From Mesostigma viride (Eukaryota > Streptophyta > Mesostigmatophyceae > Mesostigmatales > Mesostigmataceae): a DNA stretch of 64,000 bases. Shown here piece by piece: positions 47,621-60,200 of the stretch; positions within the stretch are counted from its first letter, which is position 1, and the number at the start of each line of letters is the position of its first letter. Below the pieces are notes generated by a model. The model made no database searches. It had not been told where the DNA came from and saw only the letters and a program-made list of their open reading frames with translations. Made by a program: the position numbers and the translations under genes. The stretch lies in NCBI GenBank assembly GCA_009746045.1, contig RPFO01000497.1, forward strand, positions 1,072,970-1,136,969. The letters run 5' to 3'.

Positions 47621-50299
47621 TTAAAACCTGCGTTGCAGGCTGCTGTCGATCAGCTCCTGCATGTACCGCGTGCAATTAAACACTTCCGGCCGCGCGAGGC
47701 CGTCCACCACTCGGAACGGCCACTGCGCAAAAGGAGCCATCATGCCCGGGATCCCCGCCGCAAGCACCAGATTCCGCTGCACTGCGCACAGCCTGCGCCC
47801 CCGCCGGGTCTTGTCCCCCCCCAGCACCACCGCGAGGAGGCCGATGACCGCCGCAAGCGCACGCAGGGGCCACCGCAGCGTAAGCGTGTTGTGGGCCGCC
47901 GAGAGGGACATGGCGACGAGCTCGGTCAGGTGGCGCCGCGGCCGCACCTTGCACAGGCTGTGCATGAACCCCAGATAGATGATCTTAGCCGCAGGGCGGC
48001 GGTGGCGCCACGCCTCGTCCGTCACCAGCGTCGTGAACTCCTGGAACGAGGGCATGCGCTCCGCGCTCAGGCCCCAGCGGCCGTGACGGCACCGGCCCGG
48101 CGGCTGCGTGCACACTATGCAGACCTGCGCGCCCTGGGAGCTCTTACCACCTGGCGCATACCCATTTTGAGAGGCAGGCATCTCTGATGGTTCAAGGCTA
48201 GTTTTGCCGTGATCCGACAAGCCGTTTTGGCGAGCAGCATCCGACCCCCCCTTGATGCCGGCAGAGGGACTCGCTCCCACTTTCTCGCCCTGTCCCATCT
48301 TGCCCGACATGGGCGGCTGCTCTGCCCCCCCTTGGAGCAGCTGGCCCGAGCCGACCCCCTTGCCGCCGGTGGCAATGCTGGCGGCCGGCCCGCCCCACGT
48401 CCCGTCCTCCACTAGGCCGCCGTTCTTGTCGTCGTCGTCCTCGTGCCCCTCCCTGCCAAAGCAGAGCGCTGCGAGGGAGATGTCCCACCCGGAACCCAGC
48501 GCGTCCCTAGCCTCCTCGGGCAGGAACCCGAGCAAACGCGGCAGGTCCGATGATATAACCCTGGCATCTGCGATACGGCCCACACACAGCGGCCGGCCCA
48601 CCTCCCCTTGTGCCAGTGCTTGTGCATGCGCAGAAGGCCCCAAGGATGCTGATGGAAGTGTTGATGATAGGGGCAGCGTGGCGGGTTGCAGCAGAGGCAA
48701 GGAGGGCCACTGGGTCCAAGCGGACGCGTGGCCCGCAGCGTGCTTCGGCCGCTTGCCTGCCACCTGGTGCAGCACGGCGCGTGCGACCAGGTCCACAGGG
48801 ACCACGGGCAAGTGGGCGCGTGTGACGTGGCACCGCATGACTAGCCAGGTGTGGTCCATCGTGGCCAGGACACCCGAAACCGTGGTGGGCCGATTGCCCA
48901 GCCAGCCGGGCGCAGGGGAGACCCACGCGGAGGTGACGATGCTGGGTCGCACGATGTGGAGCGCGGCCTGGGGTAGGGGATCGACAGGTGGAGTGGCAGA
49001 TGCTAGCTCGTTCGATGCGGGGGCGGATGACAGGGGATGGCTGGGCGCGGGCGTCGTGCGGCCCACGGCGCCCCTGCCGCTCACGCCCGGTATCGACCAG
49101 GTTCCGTCGCGAAGTGCCTGGCTGGCGCGCCGGATGAGCAGCGCCTCGGCGATGACCTTGGAGAAGATGTAAGTGTTAGGGTGGCCGAGCACGGACATGG
49201 CGCGGCAGGCGAGCGGTCCCCCCTCGCGCATGCTCTGGTAGAGCTGGTCCGGGTCAAAGCCGCCTGTGTCAGGGGGTGAGCTGGATAACAGGTGGGCCAT
49301 GCTCGCGTCCAGGAAGGCTGAGTTGGCCTGCTGGAAGGCTGACTTGGGGTGGTCCGCGCGAGGGAGGCCGAACCAAGAGGGACGGTTGCTGGATTCGTGG
49401 AACATGCGAGCAGTCCACCCGGTGACGTACGCGGTGCTCACGTGGACCATGCGCGCGCCAAGTGTCCGCGCGAGCTCGAACGCATTCAGGGTCCCCGTGA
49501 TGTTGTTCTCGGCGGCCACTGGGAGAGGGTCGGTGAACCGCACGATCGCGGCACAGTGAACCACGTGGGTGATGTTATAGTGAACCAGGTCGGAGGGGTT
49601 GACGCCGCACGCGGGGAGCTTGACGTCGCCCTCCACGACGTCGATGAGCTGGTCCCAACGCCGCGAGACCCAGGATTTGCCGGAGATGTCGTCGATTGTG
49701 GGACCGGTGGCGTCGGACCCGCGCGGCATGATCAGAGGGCTTCGGACCTCCTCCAGACGGGCGCGTACCGAGTCTGATCTCTGCTTCGCGTCCCCTTGCC
49801 GTGATTTCCGGATCACGAGAATGACCTTCCCGATGCCGGTCTGATCCGCGCAGCGCAGCAGCTCGAACAGCAGCGCTTGGCCCACGAAGCCCGTGCCGCC
49901 GGTCAAGACGATGGCATTGGACCGCTCACGCTTGTCCTTTCCAGGCGTCGTGTTCGGTACGTTCACTGTTTGGAAAGGGAACGTCTCGTCCAGATCTCGC
50001 AATCGGCTCCTGACGTCCTCTTTTGTGAGTTTAGCTAACCAGGAGCTTGCTAAAAGCAGGCTTGGAGGCAGCGGTTTAGTGACCAGAAAAGGGACGGAAA
50101 GCAATACGAGCAAGTGCCATCCCATGCTCGCAGCCAAAAAACTGGCGACAGAGCTCAAGGCCTGCTTGTGTAGGATAGGCAGCAGTAAATTCCCTACCAA
50201 TTGGAAGCCCAGCTGGGCTTTCGACGGTCGCAACCGGTCCCATATCTGGTCACCTTCCTTCATTTGAAATCCAGCTGCTAGAGCGTTTCTGATATACAC
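47621..50299 (-). CDS. Fatty acyl reductase-like protein (NAD_binding_4 domain), 892 aa, intronless
   Basis: A Rossmann motif GGTGFVG lies at 134-140, HCAAIVRF at about 248-255, HVSTAYV at about 286-292, and a YxxxK catalytic pair Y377/K381 in NTYIFSK, all in the order seen in fatty acyl-CoA/ACP reductases. These use NADPH to reduce activated fatty acids to primary alcohols for waxes and ether lipids. The N-terminus has hydrophobic segments (about 35-90), suggesting ER or plastid-envelope attachment. A low-complexity G/S-rich insertion (about 640-740) makes it longer than the usual 500-600 aa. The C-terminus has a hydrophobic stretch (ALAAVIGLLAVVLGG) and NCTRYMQELI. Start at the first Met; Met13 is an alternative. 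A thioester reductase of another pathway is possible but less likely. Confidence 0.85.
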   Translation of the reverse strand: MYIRNALAAGFQMKEGDQIWDRLRPSKAQLGFQLVGNLLLPILHKQALSSVASFLAASMGWHLLVLLSVPFLVTKPLPPSLLLASSWLAKLTKEDVRSRLRDLDETFPFQTVNVPNTTPGKDKRERSNAIVLTGGTGFVGQALLFELLRCADQTGIGKVILVIRKSRQGDAKQRSDSVRARLEEVRSPLIMPRGSDATGPTIDDISGKSWVSRRWDQLIDVVEGDVKLPACGVNPSDLVHYNITHVVHCAAIVRFTDPLPVAAENNITGTLNAFELARTLGARMVHVSTAYVTGWTARMFHESSNRPSWFGLPRADHPKSAFQQANSAFLDASMAHLLSSSPPDTGGFDPDQLYQSMREGGPLACRAMSVLGHPNTYIFSKVIAEALLIRRASQALRDGTWSIPGVSGRGAVGRTTPAPSHPLSSAPASNELASATPPVDPLPQAALHIVRPSIVTSAWVSPAPGWLGNRPTTVSGVLATMDHTWLVMRCHVTRAHLPVVPVDLVARAVLHQVAGKRPKHAAGHASAWTQWPSLPLLQPATLPLSSTLPSASLGPSAHAQALAQGEVGRPLCVGRIADARVISSDLPRLLGFLPEEARDALGSGWDISLAALCFGREGHEDDDDKNGGLVEDGTWGGPAASIATGGKGVGSGQLLQGGAEQPPMSGKMGQGEKVGASPSAGIKGGSDAARQNGLSDHGKTSLEPSEMPASQNGYAPGGKSSQGAQVCIVCTQPPGRCRHGRWGLSAERMPSFQEFTTLVTDEAWRHRRPAAKIIYLGFMHSLCKVRPRRHLTELVAMSLSAAHNTLTLRWPLRALAAVIGLLAVVLGGDKTRRGRRLCAVQRNLVLAAGIPGMMAPFAQWPFRVVDGLARPEVFNCTRYMQELIDSSLQRRF

Positions 50300-51254
50300 T
50301 CAAACAAAGCTTTGCTAACGTAGACCGGCATGCATCACAGCGGGTTTGGCTCTTACCTTGTCACACATTTCAGCGCAACAAAGTAAGGTGGGCATGGCAT
50401 GGCGGACAGCTACTGTTATCCATATTCGCTGCCCTGAGTGCGAGTGCTGAATATTGACTTTAGCGTCCAGTACTTCGCTGATTGCCACATGTATGATGTT
50501 GAGGTTGTTGTTGATTGCCACATGGATGCTCAGCCCCGTGCGCTGGGGGGAAAAGTGGCCGCGCCCAGAATGACGTGCCCTGACAGGCGTGCGGTTGGCA
50601 AAGTGATGCGCAAGAGTCTGCGCATCTTGATGCTCAGCGGGCATACGGCACCAGACTGCGGCACCCCTGCATGCCACTGCACCTTAAAGGGATTCTGGAG
50701 CGTTACTTCCGATTTCACACGTGTCGCCTGTTCGTGATTCCAGATGCTTTTCGCTCTCGTCCGCTGGCCAGAGTTTCCCGCGCATTGGCCGGCCACAGTC
50801 GCGCTAGTATGTACAAGTTAGGCGAAGGCCCGGCGTCAGGTCAAAGCTAAAGAAGGTAACGAGTTTACTTTGCTTTTCCGATAACGCAGTCCAAAACCGA
50901 TGGATGATAGATGAGCCTCACTCGAGCCACGGAGTCACTGGAGTGTCACTGGAGTACATCAGTCCATGCTCATGTACAACAGCGCGGGAGTATTAGGCAG
51001 AGATTAGGAAACCGGGTACTATAACCAGTCGTGTTACTTGTTCCAGCGGCCTTCATGCCAAGGCCTTAGGCCACCCTCGGGAAAGTTGGTCCGACAGAGA
51101 TCAGCAGGCACAATACCCGACGTGCATGACGTCGATCCTCGCTGAAAGTCGATGGCATCTAACCCAGAATTAATCGATTGTGCGTTGCCCAGTTTTGTTG
51201 GATAGCTTAAAACTCATGGTCTAGCTCATATCCCAAAGTCGAGTGCGTGCAGGC
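50300..51254. promoter_or_regulatory. Divergent region between the reductase and PATROL1-like genes
   Basis: Both genes read outwards. No TATA-like or RNA feature is convincing. Confidence 0.4.
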
Positions 51255-54200
51255 ATGGAGACCCATGCTGACCCACGAGCCAAGGAGAGGCGCGACTTGT
51301 TACAATTTATTGTGGAAACGTATCATGGCATGGGCCGTATAAGCTTGCCACCGCAAGCCAAGAGCGTAGCCGATATTGACTATTCCTTGCTGGCCGTTGG
51401 GACAGAGCAGCTGATTTCGATTCTGCGAGCTGGGCAGACGCTTGACTTGAGCAACACTCCGCTTGTTCGTGTCAGTCTGGATGCCGCGGCACGCGGCGAT
51501 ACATTCCCTCATTCGGGCCCGGATGCCGGTACTCTGCAATCCTCCACCCCCGAGGTGAGGCTGGGAAGCTTGTACGGTCCGCTCCCCGCGCTAGACGACC
51601 CCGAGCTGTACAACAGCGGCAGTGAAGGCGACCAGCCCGTCGTATCGGCCGACCTGTCTCCCTACGCTAGCACCCTAGATGAAAGCCACGGTACCGCCCT
51701 GCAGAGCACGGCGTATGCCGTCCTGTGCTGGTGCACGGCGGAGGAGCTGGGCAGCGAGGATGCGCTGGCGATCATGCAGGAGCAGCTCGGGCTCCAACCC
51801 GGCGAGGCGTCCGCGATACGCGGCGTCGTGGACAAGATGATGGGATCGGGCCACGTGTCCGCCTCCATGCAGCTCCCACTGCACCTGCTTCTCTCGTTAC
51901 GGCCATCTCATTTCCCCTCCCACAAGCATTTCACACGTTGGGTGCTGGGCCAATGCCGCGTCCTCTCGGAGGGCCTCCACTTGGCGCTCACGGAGCCATC
52001 ATCAGGGCAGGAGGGCCAGAACTCGGCCCAGGAGCCGAATGAGGGCCAGGCGGGGGTCAAGGACGTTCTGGGCAAGCTGGATGGGCTTGTTCGTGACGTG
52101 GAAGCGCTGACCACGGCAACACAGTGGGAGGAGCCGCGCTACCTCCGGGCAATGGCCACGCTTCGGGCGTACGTCACGGATATCTCCGAGGCAGGATCCC
52201 CGGATGTGGGCCTGGCCCCAACAGGTACTGCCCGTTGGTGCCTCTTTCCTTATCCATTGACGCACTGCTCCCCTTTGTCCTTCCTGTTCCCTCTGGGCGC
52301 TGCCCCCCTGCCACCTGCTCCTTGCCACCTGCTGCTTGGCGCATGTGGCATTGGGGGAGGGGCATGGGGCGGGGGGCGGGGGGCAGGGGGCGGGGGGCGG
52401 GGGGCAGGGGGCGGGAGGCGGGAGGCGGGGGCGGGGGCGGGGGCGGGGGCGGGGGGCGGGGGCGGGGGGCGGGGGCGGGGGGCGGGGGGCGGAGGGCGGG
52501 GGGCGGGGGCCGGGGGCGGGGGCGGGGGGCGGGGGGCGGGGGGCGGGGGGCGGGGGGCGGGGGGGGGGCGGGGGGCGGGGGGCGGGGGCGGGGGGGGGCG
52601 GGGGGCGGGGGCGGGGGCGGGGGGCGGGGCGGGGGCGGGGGGCGGGGGCGGGGCGGGGGCGGGGGGCGGGGGCGGGGGCGGGGGGGGGGCGGGGGGCGGG
52701 GGCCGGGGCGGGGGGGCGGGGGCGGGGGGCGGGGGCGGGGGGCGGGGGGCGGGGGGGGGGGGGCGGGGGCGGGGGGCGGGGGGCGGGGGCGGGGGCGGGG
52801 GGCGGGGGGCGGGGGCGGGGGCGGGGGCGGGGGGCGGGGGGCGGGGGGCGGGGGCGGGGGGCGGGGGCGGGGGGCGGGGGCGGGGGGCGGGGCGGGGGGC
52901 GGGGGCGGGGGGCGGAGGGCGGGGGGCGGGGGGCGGGGGGCGGGGGGCGGAGGCGGGGGGCATCGGGCAGCGGGCAGCGGGCAGCGGGCATGGGGCAGGG
53001 GGCGCATTACTTGTGTCTTCGTGTGCCCGCTATGTTGGGAATTAATGAATCTTATTAGTTAACACATAGACTGTGTCACGTGAGCATGAATCCTCCAATG
53101 TTGGGGATGTCACCCCTTGTGTGAGGGTGGTGAAAGGAGGCAGCGCATCTGGCGGTTGCGTATCTTCAGGCTGGTCGCAGTGGCAGGGAATCCGCTTCTC
53201 GGGGCCCTAGGCTTCACAAGTGTGGCCGCTTCCCCTCACCCCCTCTGCTCAACAGGAAGGGCATGGCTCATGTCATCTTGGCGAGGTATAGCCCTCTCAC
53301 GCCATCGCACCCCTCCATTGCTCCTCTCATCCCGCCTGCTTTATTGAAGTCGCGCTGCGGATCATCCTCGAACACCAACCTCGACCCCATCCATCATCCT
53401 GCACCCCCCCTCCTGTTCGTGATCACTCGTCTCCCCATATCCACTGTCATCCGCCCCCACGTGACGCAGTCACGTCCTTATTAATTAATTAAACACGTGC
53501 TCCCCCCCCTTCCTGTTCTTCATACCCCCCTTCAACCTTCATTCCCCCCACCCTTTTTTGTTCATCATCCCCCGCCCCCCCTTGGATGCATTCCTTTCCG
53601 CCACAAACACCCCTGCACACACCCCAGGCTGGCACTTCCGCTACCCACTGAGCATGCAGCTCTACGAGACGCTCCTGCGCAGCATCTTCGACGTTCTCGA
53701 GGAGGAGGAAGGGAAGCTGATCGAGGAGGTGCCCACCGTGCTGGAGGCGCTGTCCACCACGTGGGGCGCGTTGCACGTGACCAAAGTCACCCACGCGCTC
53801 ACGCACGCGTGGGTGTTGTTCCGGCAGTACCAGGCCACGCGAGAGCTGGGGCTGGGACTTGTACGTGGTTTGGTGGTTGGGAGAGCAGGGCTGATTGCAC
53901 TCGTAGGGAGAAGCAACAGGAGCTGGGGCTGGGGCTGGTACGCGCAGCAGTGTTGATCGAATTGCGCAGTGAATCAGGTTGCGCTGAGTTCGGTTGCGCG
54001 TTGAGTATTGATGAGGAGCAACCTGGCAGCTGGTACTGGGACGGGTACGTGCGGCAGTGTTAATCAAGGTAGGGTTAACAGCAAAAGGTAGTGGAGAGCC
54101 ATGTGGCAGCTGGGATTTGGATCGGATGCACAAGTCATGAGGGGGAATGTGAAGGGCGGGAATATGCGGGGCAGTTGTGGGGTTCTCTCGCTGCAATGCT

Positions 54201-57200
54201 GGCAGTTGTGGGGTTCTCTCGCTGCAATGCCGGCAGTTGTGGGGTTCTCTCGCTGCAATGCGGGCAGTTGTGGGGTTCTCTCGCTGCAATGCCGGCAGTT
54301 GTGGGGTTCTCTCGCTGCCATGCCGGCAGTTGTGGGGTTCTCTCGCTGCATTGCGGGCAGTTGTGGGGTTCTCTCGCTGCATTGCGGGCAGTTGTGGGGT
54401 TCTCTCGCTGCAATGCCGGCAGTTGTGGGGTTCTCTCGCTGCAATGCCGGCAGTTGTGGGGTTCTCTCGCTGCAATGCGGCAGTTGTGGGGTTCTCTCGC
54501 TGCAATGCGGCAGTTGTGGGGTTCTCTCGCTGCAATGCCGGCAGTTGTGGGGTTCTCTCGCTGCAATGCCGGCAGTTGTGGGGTTCTCTCGCTGCATGCC
54601 GGCAGTTGTGGGGTTCTCTCGCTGCAATGCGGGCAGTTGTGGGGTTCTCTCGCTGCAATGCCGGCAGTTGTGGGGTTCTCTCGCTGCAATGCCGGCAGTT
54701 GTGGGGTTCTCTCGCTGCAATGCCGGCAGTTGTGGGGTTCTCTCGCTGCAATGCCGGCAGTTGTGGGGTTCTCTCGCTGCAATGCGGCAGTTGTGGGGTT
54801 CTCTCGCTGCAATGCCGGCAGTTGTGGGGTTCTCTCGCTGCAATGCCGGCAGTTGTGGGGTTCTCTCGCTGCAATGCCGGCAGTTGTGGGGTTCTCTCGC
54901 TGCAATGCCGGCAGTTGTGGGGTTCTCTCGCTGCAATGCCGGCAGTTGTGGGGTTCTCTCGCTGCAATGCCGGCAGTTGTGGGGTTCTCTCGCTGCAATG
55001 CCGGCAGTTGTGGGGTTCTCTCGCTGCAATGCCGGCAGTTGTGGGGTTCTCTCGCTGCAATGCCGGCAGTTGTGGGGTTCTCTCGCTGCAATGCGGCAGT
55101 TGTGGGGTTCTCTCGCTGCAATGCGGCAGTTGTGGGGTTCTCTCGCTGCAATGCGGGCAGTTGTGGGGTTCTCTCGCTGCAATGCCGGCAGTTGTGGGGT
55201 TCTCTCGCTGCAATGCCGGCAGTTGTGGGGTTCTCTCGCTGCAATGCCGGCAGTTGTGGGGTTCTCTCGCTGCAATGCCGGCAGTTGTGGGGTTCTCTCG
55301 CTGCAATGCGGCAGTTGTGGGGTTCTCTCGCTGCAATGCGGGCAGTTGTGGGGTTCTCTCGCTGCAATGCCGGCAGTTGTGGGGTTCTCTCGCTGCAATG
55401 CCGGCAGTTGTGGGGTTCTCTCGCTGCAATGCCGGCAGTTGTGGGGTTCTCTCGCTGCAATGCGGCAGTTGTGGGGTTCTCTCGCTGCAATGCCGGCAGT
55501 TGTGGGGTTCTCTCGCTGCAATGCGGGCAGTTGTGGGGTTCTCTCGCTGCAATGCCGGCAGTTGTGGGGTTCTCTCGCTGCAATGCGGCAGTTGTGGGGT
55601 TCTCTCGCTGCAATGCCGGCAGTTGTGGGGTTCTCTCGCTGCAATGCCGGCAGTTGTGGGGTTCTCTCGCTGCAATGCCGGCAGTTGTGGGGTTCTCTCG
55701 CTGCAATGCGGCAGTTGTGGGGTTCTCTCGCTGCAATGCCGGCAGTTGTGGGGTTCTCTCGCTGCAATGCCGGCAGTTGTGGGGTTCTCTCGCTGCAATG
55801 CCGGCAGTTGTGGGGTTCTCTCGCTGCAATGCCGGCAGTTGTGGGGTTCTCTCGCTGCAATGCCGGCAGTTGTGGGGTTCTCTCGCTGCAATGCCGGCAG
55901 TTGTGGGGTTCTCTCGCTGCAATGCCGGCAGTTGTGGGGTTCTCTCGCTGCAATGCCGGCAGTTGTGGGGTTCTCTCGCTGCAATGCCGGCAGTTGTGGG
56001 GTTCTCTCGCTGCAATGCCGGCAGTTGTGGGGTTCTCTCGCTGCAATGCCGGCAGTTGTGGGGTTCTCTCGCTGCAATGCCGGCAGTTGTGGGGTTCTCT
56101 CGCTGCAATGCCGGCAGTTGTGGGGTTCTCTCGCTGCAATGCCGGCAGTTGTGGGGTTCTCTCGCTGCAATGCGGCAGTTGTGGGGTTCTCTCGCTGCAA
56201 TGCCGGCAGTTGTGGGGTTCTCTCGCTGCAATGCGGCAGTTGTGGGGTTCTCTCGCTGCAATGCCGGCAGTTGTGGGGTTCTCTCGCTGCAATGCCGGCA
56301 GTTGTGGGGTTCTCTCGCTGCAATGCCGGCAGTTGTGGGGTTCTCTCGCTGCAATGCCGGCAGTTGTGGGGTTCTCTCGCTGCAATGCGGGCAGTTGTGG
56401 GGTTCTCTCGCTGCAATGCCGGCAGTTGTGGGGTTCTCTCGCTGCAATGCCGGCAGTTGTGGGGTTCTCTCGCTGCAATGCCGGCAGTTGTGGGGTTCTC
56501 TCGCTGCAATGCGGCAGTTGTGGGGTTCTCTCGCTGCAATGCCGGCAGTTGTGGGGTTCTCTCGCTGCAATGCGGGCAGTTGTGGGGTTCTCTCGCTGCA
56601 ATGCCGGCAGTTGTGGGGTTCTCTCGCTGCAATGCCGGCAGTTGTGGGGTTCTCTCGCTGCAATGCCGGCAGTTGTGGGGTTCTCTCGCTGCAATGCGGC
56701 AGTTGTGGGGTTCTCTCGCTGCAATGCCGGCAGTTGTGGGGTTCTCTCGCTGCAATGCCGGCAGTTGTGGGGTTCTCTCGCTGCAATGCCGGCAGTTGTG
56801 GGGTTCTCTCGCTGCAATGCCGGCAGTTGTGGGGTTCTCTCGCTGCAATGCCGGCAGTTGTGGGGTTCTCTCGCTGCAATGCGGCAGTTGTGGGGTTCTC
56901 TCGCTGCAATGCCGGCAGTTGTGGGGTTCTCTCGCTGCAATGCCGGCAGTTGTGGGGTTCTCTCGCTGCAATGCCGGCAGTTGTGGGGTTCTCTCGCTGC
57001 AATGCCGGCAGTTGTGGGGTTCTCTCGCTGCAATGCCGGCAGTTGTGGGGTTCTCTCGCTGCAATGCCGGCAGTTGTGGGGTTCTCTCGCTGCAATGCCG
57101 GCAGTTGTGGGGTTCTCTCGCTGCAATGCCGGCAGTTGTGGGGTTCTCTCGCTGCAATGCGGCAGTTGTGGGGTTCTCTCGCTGCAATGCCGGCAGTTGT

Positions 57201-60200
57201 GGGGTTCTCTCGCTGCAATGCCGGCAGTTGTGGGGTTCTCTCGCTGCAATGCCGGCAGTTGTGGGGTTCTCTCGCTGCAATGCCGGCAGTTGTGGGGTTC
57301 TCTCGCTGCAATGCGGCAGTTGTGGGGTTCTCTCGCTGCAATGCGGGCAGTTGTGGGGTTCTCTCGCTGCAATGCGGCAGTTGTGGGGTTCTCTCGCTGC
57401 AATGCCGGCAGTTGTGGGGTTCTCTCGCTGCAATGCCGGCAGTTGTGGGGTTCTCTCGCTGCAATGCCGGCAGTTGTGGGGTTCTCTCGCTGCAATGCCG
57501 GCAGTTGTGGGGTTCTCTCGCTGCAATGCGGCAGTTGTGGGGTTCTCTCGCTGCAATGCGGGCAGTTGTGGGGTTCTCTCGCTGCAATGCCGGCAGTTGT
57601 GGGGTTCTCTCGCTGCAATGCCGGCAGTTGTGGGGTTCTCTCGCTGCAATGCGGCAGTTGTGGGGTTCTCTCGCTGCAATGCCGGCAGTTGTGGGGTTCT
57701 CTCGCTGCAATGCGGCAGTTGTGGGGTTCTCTCGCTGCAATGCGGCAGTTGTGGGGTTCTCTCGCTGCAATGCGGCAGTTGTGGGGTTCTCTCGCTGCAA
57801 TGCCGGCAGTTGTGGGGTTCTCTCGCTGCAATGCCGGCAGTTGTGGGGTTCTCTCGCTGCAATGCCGGCAGTTGTGGGGTTCTCTCGCTGCAATGCCGGC
57901 AGTTGTGGGGTTCTCTCGCTGCAATGCGGCAGTTGTGGGGTTCTCTCGCTGCAATGCCGGCAGTTGTGGGGTTCTCTCGCTGCAATGCGGCAGTTGTGGG
58001 GTTCTCTCGCTGCAATGCCGGCAGTTGTGGGGTTCTCTCGCTGCAATGCCGGCAGTTGTGGGGTTCTCTCGCTGCAATGCCGGCAGTTGTGGGGTTCTCT
58101 CGCTGCAATGCGGCAGTTGTGGGGTTCTCTCGCTGCAATGCGGCAGTTGTGGGGTTCTCTCGCTGCAATGCGGCAGTTGTGGGGTTCTCTCGCTGCAATG
58201 CGGCAGTTGTGGGGTTCTCTCGCTGCAATGCCGGCAGTTGTGGGGTTCTCTCGCTGCAATGCCGGCAGTTGTGGGGTTCTCTCGCTGCAATGCGGCAGTT
58301 GTGGGGTTCTCTCGCTGCAATGCGGCAGTTGTGGGGTTCTCTCGCTGCAATGCGGGCAGTTGTGGGGTTCTCTCGCTGCAATGCGGGCAGTTGTGGGGTT
58401 CTCTCGCTGCAATGCGGCAGTTGTGGGGTTCTCTCGCTGCAATGCCGGCAGTTGTGGGGTTCTCTCGCTGCAATGCGGCAGTTGTGGGGTTCTCTCGCTG
58501 CAATGCGGCAGTTGTGGGGTTCTCTCGCTGCAATGCCGGCAGTTGTGGGGTTCTCTCGCTGCAATGCGGCAGTTGTGGGGTTCTCTCGCTGCAATGCGGC
58601 AGTTGTGGGGTTCTCTCGCTGCAATGCCGGCAGTTGTGGGGTTCTCTCGCTGCAATGCGGGCAGTTGTGGGGTTCTCTCGCTGCAATGCGGGCAGTTGTG
58701 GGGTTCTCTCGCTGCAATGCGGGCAGTTGTGGGGTTCTCTCGCTGCAATGCGGCAGTTGTGGGGTTCTCTCGCTGCAATGCCGGCAGTTGTGGGGTTCTC
58801 TCGCTGCAATGCGGCAGTTGTGGGGTTCTCTCGCTGCAATGCCGGCAGTTGTGGGGTTCTCTCGCTGCAATGCGGCAGTTGTGGGGTTCTCTCGCTGCAA
58901 TGCGGGCAGTTGTGGGGTTCTCTCGCTGCAATGCCGGCAGTTGTGGGGTTCTCTCGCTGCAATGCGGCAGTTGTGGGGTTCTCTCGCTGCAATGCGGCAG
59001 TTGTGGGGTTCTCTCGCTGCAATGCCGGCAGTTGTGGGGTTCTCTCGCTGCAATGCCGGCAGTTGTGGGGTTCTCTCGCTGCAATGCGGGCAGTTGTGGG
59101 GTTCTCTCGCTGCAATGCGGCAGTTGTGGGGTTCTCTCGCTGCAATGCGGGCAGTTGTGGGGTTCTCTCGCTGCAATGCGGCAGTTGTGGGGTTCTCTCG
59201 CTGCAATGCCGGCAGTTGTGGGGTTCTCTCGCTGCAATGCGGCAGTTGTGGGGTTCTCTCGCTGCAATGCCGGCAGTTGTGGGGTTCTCTCGCTGCAATG
59301 CGGCAGTTGTGGGGTTCTCTCGCTGCAATGCGGCAGTTGTGGGGTTCTCTCGCTGCAATGCCGGCAGTTGTGGGGTTCTCTCGCTGCAATGCGGCAGTTG
59401 TGGGGTTCTCTCGCTGCAATGCGGGCAGTTGTGGGGTTCTCTCGCTGCAATGCGGCAGTTGTGGGGTTCTCTCGCTGCAATGCGGGCAGTTGTGGGGTTC
59501 TCTCGCTGCAATGCGGCAGTTGTGGGGTTCTCTCGCTGCAATGCCGGCAGTTGTGGGGTTCTCTCGCTGCAATGCGGCAGTTGTGGGGTTCTCTCGCTGC
59601 AATGCGGCAGTTGTGGGGTTCTCTCGCTGCAATGCGGCAGTTGTGGGGTTCTCTCGCTGCAATGCCGGCAGTTGTGGGGTTCTCTCGCTGCAATGCGGGC
59701 AGTTGTGGGGTTCTCTCGCTGCAATGCGGCAGTTGTGGGGTTCTCTCGCTGCAATGCGGCAGTTGTGGGGTTCTCTCGCTGCAATGCGGCAGTTGTGGGG
59801 TTCTCTCGCTGCAATGCCGGCAGTTGTGGGGTTCTCTCGCTGCAATGCGGCAGTTGTGGGGTTCTCTCGCTGCAATGCCGGCAGTTGTGGGGTTCTCTCG
59901 CTGCAATGCGGCAGTTGTGGGGTTCTCTCGCTGCAATGCCGGCAGTTGTGGGGTTCTCTCGCTGCAATGCGGGCAGTTGTGGGGTTCTCTCGCTGCAATG
60001 CCGGCAGTTGTGGGGTTCTCTCGCTGCAATGCGGCAGTTGTGGGGTTCTCTCGCTGCAATGCGGCAGTTGTGGGGTTCTCTCGCTGCAATGCCGGCAGTT
60101 GTGGGGTTCTCTCGCTGCAATGCGGCAGTTGTGGGGTTCTCTCGCTGCAATGCGGCAGTTGTGGGGTTCTCTCGCTGCAATGCGGCAGTTGTGGGGTTCT

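Noticed and set aside
48252..49172. 306-aa plus ORF over the reductase
   Set aside because: Antisense shadow caused by high GC in the reductase gene.
52002..53062. Glycine/arginine- and proline-rich ORFs across the G/C tract
   Set aside because: They lie in PATROL1-like intron 1; frame and family match demand splicing from 52224 to 53628.
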